Source: Symbiodinium natans (lineage: Eukaryota > Sar > Dinophyceae > Suessiales > Symbiodiniaceae). Taken from it: a stretch of 64,000 bases of DNA. Both the position numbers and the translations under genes were made by a program. Below, one piece after another: positions 56,560-64,000 of the stretch. The notes beneath the pieces were generated by a model. That model had not been told where the DNA came from. It made no database searches and worked only from the letters and a program-made list of their open reading frames with translations. The stretch spans positions 23,501 to 87,500 of the forward strand of contig CAJNDS010000655.1 of assembly GCA_905221605.1 (NCBI GenBank), in the 5' to 3' direction. The first letter of the stretch is position 1; each line of letters opens with the position of its first letter.

Positions 56560-57580
56560 GCCGTTTACTTGCACCGTGTGACCACGCATTGACACTATCT
56601 AGCCACTTTCATGTGGCCTGGTCAGCAGGATGCACCGGGGGAGCACCGACAAAAGTCTTGACCGTGCCGGCCAGGGAAGAAAAGATCCAACTGGTGCCCG
56701 CACAAGCTGCGCAAAGGTGGCAGGGCTAGCATAACCATGCACCGAAGCCAGGCACCGAAGCTTCTGCTCCCAAACCGCAACGAACTTCCAGGAAGTGCTG
56801 CAAGAGGCGCGCGTGCTTTGACCTTCCAGCTTTCGGGTTCAGAAGTGTGTACGGGGCTGGTCTGTTCTAGCCATATGTCAAGGTGCGATCTGAAACCTGC
56901 TAGCGGTTTTGGGTATAGGTACCCAGGGCAACAGTTCAGGAGTCAGAAATAGTGCAAAAGCATAGGCTGACAAAGTCTCCACGGACCATGTCAAGAACTG
57001 GGGGCTTCCGGAATGAGGGGTACTTCTATAATGGAATCTCACTATTTGTTGTCCATACAAGGGGTCTCTTATGTTCGTAAACCCCCAAAGTCTGAGTCTG
57101 ACCGCAAGCATAGACGTCACCCAACCCCCCACCCCCTTCGGCAAGGGGCCGGGTAGGAGCTAGGGTGCCCGAAGTGTTCGAGTGGCTAGGGCACCCAAGT
57201 TCGGGAATGGGCCCAAGCGTCCAGGGTTGAAGGGGTTGGGGCCGAAGTGGGCTTTCTGGTTGGAAGATAAGAATGCAACAACAAAGGACAAAGCAGCAGC
57301 CAACCCCCTGCCCCCCCCCCCCCCCCCCGCCTCGGACAACCAACCGTTGCAAAAGCTGTGCAAAACGCCAAGACGGTAACTGACCGCAAAAACATGGGCC
57401 GCTCTCAGGCGGGTTGCCAGGTCTGAGCCATCAGCATGGGCACGGTGGAAGCTGACGAAGTCCTTGGCACTTCAGGTCATTGTTGCGTGTGTGACTCATG
57501 AACCTGTGTTGCTACGCCAGGCCCAGCTTCAACAAACCCCATGGAACAGACTCATTGCCCAAGTACAGGTAATGCCTCTG
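56560..57580 (+). repeat. Module epsilon, copy 1, interrupted
   Basis: 56560-56930 and 57392-57580 match 63260-63660 and 63716-64000. About 460 bases between (56931-57391), including a C-homopolymer at 57310-57328, are absent from the other copy and look inserted. Confidence 0.8.
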
Positions 57581-59026
57581 CTTACCTTGGAACGACTGAA
57601 CCCCGCCAAGTGCACAGCACTAAATGGCTGCAATTTCGTGATTGGGCTACTTCACGGCCACGGCACTTCGATGCGGGTTCGCGGCAGCCTCGTGATGACA
57701 TTCTTGCAAATCATGCAACTCTTCCGTCATCCCCTTCCCCCAGGAAGATTCTTCCGGGCTTATAATCATTTTACCTGACATTGGCACGTGTGATTGAACG
57801 AGCTATCGGATTAAAGGTTCTGATCTTGGAACTTCGAGTGCGGAATCTTATGTTCGTTGCGTTCCCTCTATACCCTCGGACATGAGTGCTGGCACCATGT
57901 GATGTCGACGGAAGCCGCAGGATTGAGGGAAGGGCAAAAAACAGCGATCAAACAGCTCCCTAAACGAACGTGTGCAAGCGATCGGCTCAAGCTGGCTCTT
58001 CATCACGGTGATCATCAGGTGGGATGACAGCGAGTAAACGGGGTGGCAAACATAAACTCGATGCCCCTGGCTGGGGGGAGCGGGGCCAGCTCTGACTCAA
58101 GTCTAAGAGGTGAAGAAACAAACACACTTTTAGCCGTTCCACGAAAGAAAAACAAATTCTTAGGGAGGGGGAGACACAGCGATCCCAACATTAGAAGATG
58201 CTGAACTACTTCAGTCGAAGGGCGCTACAACCGGAAATGGTGAAGTCATGAACGGTGGTGGTGATGCCTTCGGATTGCAGGTTGCAGCCTGGTGTTAGAT
58301 CCACGGCATGTAAGGTTAACACATTCAACCCATACATCCCAGGTTTGTAGGCTTGAACGAACCCACTCCGACATGGTCTGGGAAGCTGCACGACAACACG
58401 CCGCGCCAGGAAGGGAGCCTTCCTGGAAATCTTTCAATATTGGGGGCTGATGAAAAATACGGGACCCCGGACCCCAAGTAATTAGTGCTAAAAGGATGGC
58501 CTTATCACAAGGACCCCAGGAAGGTACCCCTCAACCCCTAAACCCTAAACCCAATAAGGTACCCCGAATTTCGGAAACCCCGCATATGTGCTGGGTGGGC
58601 CTCCGCACCCCGCGTCGGCCGGCCCAAGGTACCGCGCGGCTGGAAATCTCATGGGAACCAATGAACGGCCCGCCACGGGCTTAGGGTTTAGGGTTTAGGG
58701 TTGAGGGTTGAGGGTTGAGGGTTTAGGGTTTAGGATGTTGACATGAAGACCTCTGAATGCACTGCGTCTGCAAACTGCGTTGGATCGCTGTGAGACCCTG
58801 CTTGTACCGAGTCTTCATTTTTACTTGCGGTCAACTTTGGCCGATCGTAACTCAAATCACAAAACCTCCTCAACAGCAAATCATCGCTGGAAGCGGCTAA
58901 ATGACTGTCACCCTGCTTGCAGATCCCTAGATTGCAAACCCACTGAAGAACCAAGAAAAAATCTGTCTCACCCCAATGCCGAATTTGACGCATTCCTCAC
59001 CTGAAGCATGAGGAGTCGCAAAGAGA

Positions 59027-59061
<35 letters not shown>

Positions 59062-59394
59062 CTCGGACATTCCAACAGTGGGAGTGTGACACGAGCCCGT
59101 ACTTGGGCTGTGTTTTTTGGCGCTCTTCCGTGGCTTGGACGCCGAGGTTGTGGAGTTCCTTTACCCCACCAAACATCTGCGCGGCCGGCAAGTGGTGCGG
59201 CCTGTCCTCACACGTTGCTGTCCTGCAATCATCCCAGCCCAGAGCTTGGAAATCAAGGCGCACGAAAGGTTTTGTTTCTGGATTGAAGCGAAAATCATCG
59301 AGAACCGTGAAGAAGCATCGAGAATCGATGTATTAAAAGTCCGTCTCAGACTTAGCCGGCCGTGCTTGCTGTGCGCAAAAAGACGCGCACGCGC
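57581..59394. other. Spacer between the two repeat sets
   Basis: A TTTAGGG/GGGTTGA block at 58680-58733 and a (GA)n run at 59030-59057. Frames on both strands are unrecognised. Confidence 0.4.
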
Positions 59395-59542
59395 GGCTTC
59401 TGTGTAAAGTCAGGGGGCAGGGCAAGCTTGGAAGCCTGTTGAGGGGGGCTTTGGGATCCGGGTCGAGAAGGTCTGTCAGAGCCTGCAGGCCCTAAACCAC
59501 TTGAGCCCATAATCCCATCTCCCTCCCTCGCAAATGAGACAG
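59395..59542 (+). repeat. Module alpha, copy 2
   Basis: Copy of 53543-53690 in the same orientation. What follows (59543-60349) is not module beta but different sequence with the AAGAGAGTCC word at about 60015 and 60206. Confidence 0.93.
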
Positions 59543-60349
59543 GGAGACGATCGCCTGCACCTTCGACGACGCTTCTTTCGAACCTTAAGCCGCTGGATGT
59601 TCCAAGCTGGCTTCAACAAAGGCAGGCCAACAACTCCTGTTTTTCCTCCGACCGCCGTTGGGCAGTAGCCTCAGCAGCCGCTGCACAGAACCCAACGTGG
59701 CCGCGACACGAACAGGTTAGTTGGGCCGCGGGCTGAGCCTGCACACCTTTGCAAAAGACTAGCCCGGCAGCGCATGGCGCATCAGCTGCTGCGGCACTGG
59801 CTGCGGCTGCGCCACACAGTGCTATCGCGGCACCCACTGATTCATGGCACTGAGCAACTCGGGGGCACTAGGAGAGGGCTTGCAAAGGGGCAAAGAGACG
59901 TTGCACGTACCCGCACTCACAGTTACAAAGGCCTCAGCTGAGCTACCTCTAAGCGGGAACGTCTACAAGAGCTCCAACAGTTCCAAAAGCTTCGGCTAAG
60001 CCAGGCCAGGATTAAGAGAGTCCGCTGCCGCTGGCCTCGGGACGTTGCACTGATTCATGTGAGCGACTTGGGGGGCTCTAGGAGAGGGCTGGCACGTACC
60101 CACACTTGTAGTTACAAAGGCCTCAGCTGCGCTGCCTCTATGCGGGAAGGCCTACAAGAGTTACAACAGCTTCGGTTAAGACAGGCAAGATCAGGCAAGG
60201 ATTAAGAGAGTCCACTGCCGAAGCTGGCCTCGGCACCCGCCACATGTGGACTGTGCGGATGGCCCGAGCCTTCCGAGCATTCCCCTTGGCACTGCAAGGA
60301 CGCAGGGGAATGAGGAGCAATGCTCACAGAGCGTTCCGGCAACGATGAG

Positions 60350-61094
60350 AATCTCCCCCTCTGTGTGTGAGGGGGGCACGCTCGAACCTGCAAAATTGCA
60401 GATTCAACGTCACCCCCCACCCCTCTGCCCCAGCAGACAGGAGTTCTGGAGCATGTCCGGCAAGCACTGCGTATTCCAAGCTCCAGTTGTGTGCGTGCGA
60501 CCTACCCGAGAAGGCAGCATGACAGGTATCCAGTCGGAGGCAAGATTAAGATTGGGGTGACCGGCCCGACGTTGAAGAGACCACAAGCAGTCAGCATCAA
60601 TGCAGGTCTTGGATGCTTGAGATGATGGGCAACCCACAGCAGAAAGCATCCTGCCTGCCGAGGCACGTGATACTGGGAGGGTTTCGGGAGTGGGATGGCG
60701 TCAGGAGCCCCGCTCATAAACAGCCGCTAGTTTTTTGGAGTCTTCTTTTCTGGGCTGCTGTCGGACAGCCTTGGCCTTGGTAGGCTGCTAGGCTATAGCT
60801 GTAGCCCTCGAAGAGGATCGAAACGGGACCAGCTCGCCATTGGCCTCAGGATTTCTGATGAGGCCTAGAAGCCAAGGAAGAAGAACACACGAAAGGAGAT
60901 CGTTGTTTCGCGGCCAGTGCGCTTCCTAACTTTCCTAGTGGCAGACCAATATCTTCACCTGAAGCGGAAACAACGGAAACGAAAATTTCTGCAATCTTCG
61001 ACGCTCCAACGTCTGAAGTTGCAGGTGTGCCTCCACCGCTGCCAGACTGCGGACTGCAATGTCCCCCCCTCATGTCGCGTAGCAGAAGAGGGAG
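60350..61094 (+). repeat. Module delta, copy 2
   Basis: Copy of 55691-56536 without the 85-base segment. Same orientation, but here it comes before gamma and beta. Confidence 0.9.
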
Positions 61095-62680
61095 ATATGA
61101 GAACGATTGCAGAATCTTCGGCTTAGGTATCCAGGGACTAAGAGAGTCAAGTGTCAAATCATTCGAGACGAAGGGCAACGAAGCTGCTTCCGAGCCCTGC
61201 TTGGATGCGCTGCGAAAAAGCGCTTCCCGACACGTGCCCGGCATAGAATACAAGGTACATCTGGATCGTCTGGCAGCATCTGGCAAGAATAGCGGGCTAT
61301 CTGCTGTGTGCTATGTATTGGAGATGGAGCAGGCTCGGTGCAGAAGCCCCAGGCAGAGAAGCAACTCGCGTGCACCCAACGCGCAAAGATGAGAATGACG
61401 GCATCCTTGCACTTTCTGGGCACTGCAAGGACGCAGCAGAATGCTCTGCAAAACCTGACTTCTGAACTATCTCCTGGGAGCAGTCTCGTCGCAGAAGCGC
61501 CTGGGAAGCGCACCGGCAGCGAGTGTGAAGCTTCGGCTGAGCCTGCCGGGGACTAAGAGAGTCAACTGTAAATCACGCGCGGCGAAAGCGGCTTCCGAGC
61601 CCTGCTTGGATGCTCTGCAAAAAGCGCTTTCCGAGACGTGCCCGGCAGAGGTGGAAAAAGGCACATCTGGATCATCTGGCAGCATCTCGCAAGAACAGCG
61701 GGTTATCTGCTGTGTGCTATGTCTTGGAGATGTCGCAGGCTCGGCGCAAAAGCCCCAGGCAAAGAAGCAACTCGTGTGCACCCAACGCGCGCAAATGAGA
61801 ATGACGGCATCCTTGCACTTTCTTGGCACTGCAAGGACGCAGCAGAATGCGGAGAAATGCTCATAGACCTAACTTCCGGGGACGATGAGAACAGTTGCAG
61901 ACGCGTCGCTTGAGACAGCCAGGGACTGAGAGAGGCAACTGCCAACTCACGCAAAGCGACAGGCAATCAAGCCGGCCTCGGCACTCTGCAAAACCTGACT
62001 TCTGAACTCTCTTCTAGGAGCAGTCTCGACGCAGAAGCGCCCGGGAAGTGCACCCGCAGCGAGTGTGAAGCTTCAGCGGAGCCTGCCAGGGATTAAGAGA
62101 GTCAACTGTCAAGTCACGCCAGGCGAGAGGCAACGAAGTTGCTTTCGAGCCCTGCTTGGATGATGTTCTGCAAAAAGCGACGCAAGTTGAGCGCACCCAA
62201 GGCGTGTAAATAACAATGATGGCATCCTTGCACCTTCTTGGCACTGCAGAAAAGCAGCTCGTCGAGCTAGCTTCCATTCCGCCAAAAGGCACAAACGGAT
62301 TTGCAGGCCACCTGCTATCTCCTTGAAAAGGAGCAGGAGCAGGCTCGGCACAGAAGCACCAGGCCAGGAAGAAAGCAGCACGCAACCGCCGCGAGTGTGC
62401 GAAAAGGATGGCATCCTTGCACTTTCTTGGAACTGCAGAAACGCAACTAATCGAACTAGCTTCCATTCCGCCAAAATGCAGGGAGGCAGCACTTAGACCG
62501 GGCAAGGGTGTTCAAAACAAAGTTCGTCTAGGCCCCCGCTCTTTTGTACCAAGCCCCCTGACCGTCGACTATCTTCGGCTAACCTTCCCTGACTTCGCAC
62601 CGGGATTTGCTTTACATGGCTTAGTCTTCCGGCGAAGCCTTGGGCCCTTCATGATGTCTTCCTCGGGTTCACAGAATGTC
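61095..62680 (+). repeat. Module gamma, copy 2, expanded
   Basis: Contains more internal repeats than copy 1: the word AAGAGAGTCAACTG or a close variant at about 61140, 61556, 61930 and 62096, each followed by GAGCCCTGCTTGGAT or GGCCTCGGCACTCTG sequence. Short frames through it repeat the same peptides and are not taken as genes. Confidence 0.7.
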
Positions 62681-62685
62681 GAGGT

Positions 62686-63262
62686 CGTGGAAAGGGTGCC
62701 GATTGCCTGTCAGACAGTTGCGAAGCCAGCCACGGGCTGCGTGACTCAAGTCAGAAATCACGCCGACAGGCAGCAACAACGCCGGCTCCTGCAAGTTTCG
62801 GTCAGGGAGGTTGCCTTCTACGCTTGTTCCGCTCAAGGCCCAGCTGAGGGACCCAGGGACATGCCGCGCCTCCACAAAAATATCTGGCTCAAGTCCAAGT
62901 GCGCTGCCTTGTGACTTTTTGCAGAACGTGTGATGGCTTCTAGCTGCCAAAGCGCGGGCCGTCGACATGCACCGTGTGACCATGCACCGACCATGTCTAG
63001 CCGAGTCTAGCCCACTTCCTGATATTTCCTGATCACTGATCACTGTCATGTGAGCGACTGCCAAAACCGGCTGGCGGTGCGAATGGACGCAACATGAGGG
63101 GTGTCGCTTTGCAAGTGTTCCCATCGCTTTAAATGATGTTGGCATCAGGTAACCACGCTTGATGAGTTCAAGGTCACCTACCACCACGTTTCATGAACCT
63201 AGGGATGTCGCTTTTCAGGTTTTCCCATCGCTTTGCAGGGTCTTGGGCATTCCTGCCCGCCC
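62686..63262 (+). repeat. Module beta, copy 2
   Basis: Related to 53691-54280. It includes an extra stretch (about 62765-62825) that copy 1 lacks. Confidence 0.85.
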
Positions 63263-64000
63263 CTTGCTTACTTGAATGGCTGGAGGTTTTGGCACTTGCT
63301 CATGTGGCCTTGCAGACACAATGCACAGACATGCTCAGCGTGCCAGCTTCCAGGCACCGCGGGGAGCATCTACACAAGCCGGAGAGCATCGACAAAAGCC
63401 TCGGCTGTGCCAGCCAGGGAATAAGAGATCCAACTGTTCCCCCGCACAAGCTGCACAAAGGTGGGGGAGGGCTAGCGAATAACAATGCACCCGAAGCCGG
63501 GAGAGCGGAAGCCCTCTGGGGCGAAGAGAACAAACCGCAACGAACTTCCAGGAAGTGCTGCAAGAGGCGGCCGTTCATTGACCTTCAAGCATTTGGGCTC
63601 AGAAACGTGTGCGATGCAAAAGTCCCTAGCCATATGTCAAGGTGCGCTCTGGGGCAGGCTACAACATGTCGAAGAAATTCAAGGAAGCTGTGGCACTTTC
63701 TCAGCACAGCCAGAAACATGGGCCACTTTCAGGCAGGCTGCCTCAGGAAGGTCTGAGCCATCCGCATGGGCACGGTGGAAGCTGACGAAGTCCTTGGCAC
63801 TTCAGGTCATGGATTGATCTGGCTCACGGAAAGGGATGCTGAGCAACATTGCTGTATCACGGGGCACTGCAAACTAACACTTGAGCACCCACATCTTCCA
63901 TGCATGAACCTGAAACTGCACTCGTGACGTTGCTGCGCCAAGCCCAGGGTCAACAGCCCCCATGCAACAGACTCGTTGCCCAAGTACAAGGTAAACAATG
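63263..64000 (+). repeat. Module epsilon, copy 2, running off the window
   Basis: Related to 56560-57580 and cut by the end of the window. The match still continues at the last base region (CAACAGACTCGTTGCCCAAG). Confidence 0.8.

Overview
The window looks like nuclear DNA of a dinoflagellate, probably of the Symbiodinium/Polarella kind. Four things point there. (1) Dense arrays of TTTAGGG-type repeats, the telomere unit of many alveolates. (2) A minus-strand gene cut into exons of about 25-140 bases, with 5' splice sites beginning GT, GC or GA, a mix known from dinoflagellates. (3) A Ty1/copia element with a large polyprotein of a kind I associate with dinoflagellates. (4) An AT-rich piece of alveolate-like mitochondrial cox1. 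I see no bacterial features, tRNA, rRNA or CRISPR array.

Layout. 1-800 is very AT-rich with weak traces of an endonuclease-type retroelement. 0.8-32.4 kb is a mosaic of dozens of TTTAGGG/CCCTAAA-like arrays in both orientations. It looks like subtelomeric junk, but reading the spacers on the minus strand reveals many short exons. From about 30.2 to 18.7 kb they spell a UAA-family (SLC35B-like) nucleotide-sugar or PAPS transporter: YGLLQE-R-MMTEPY, APLWKY, SNVFASSCQYE, ALKYVSF, GKSFKMIP, VMLWG, GKRYSLQ, LTSSLQEKLFK, NQMLYVN. From 17.7 kb down to about 1 kb there are further exon-like pieces with good splice signals, from at least two more unrecognised genes (stop codons at 17,203 and 5,640). 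The telomere-like arrays are therefore largely intronic; several introns begin inside the array (exon|GTTTAGGG...).

34.5-43.5 kb is a nearly complete Ty1/copia retrotransposon on the minus strand: two LTRs differing only by two indels, a 5-bp target duplication, an initiator-Met-tRNA-type primer site, Gag with a zinc knuckle, aspartic protease, a 2-oxoglutarate/Fe(II) dioxygenase-like domain, integrase, reverse transcriptase and RNase H. One frame break cuts the dioxygenase-like domain, and the reverse transcriptase active site reads HVGD, lacking one catalytic Asp. 46.4-47.1 kb is the C-terminal half of mitochondrial cox1, open throughout.

47-53 kb holds no recognisable gene. 53.5-64 kb is a repeat-rich segment in which the same modules occur twice in a different order (alpha-beta-gamma-delta-epsilon versus alpha-x-delta-gamma-beta-epsilon). 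Most exon calls come from reading by eye, and their boundaries should be taken as proposals.
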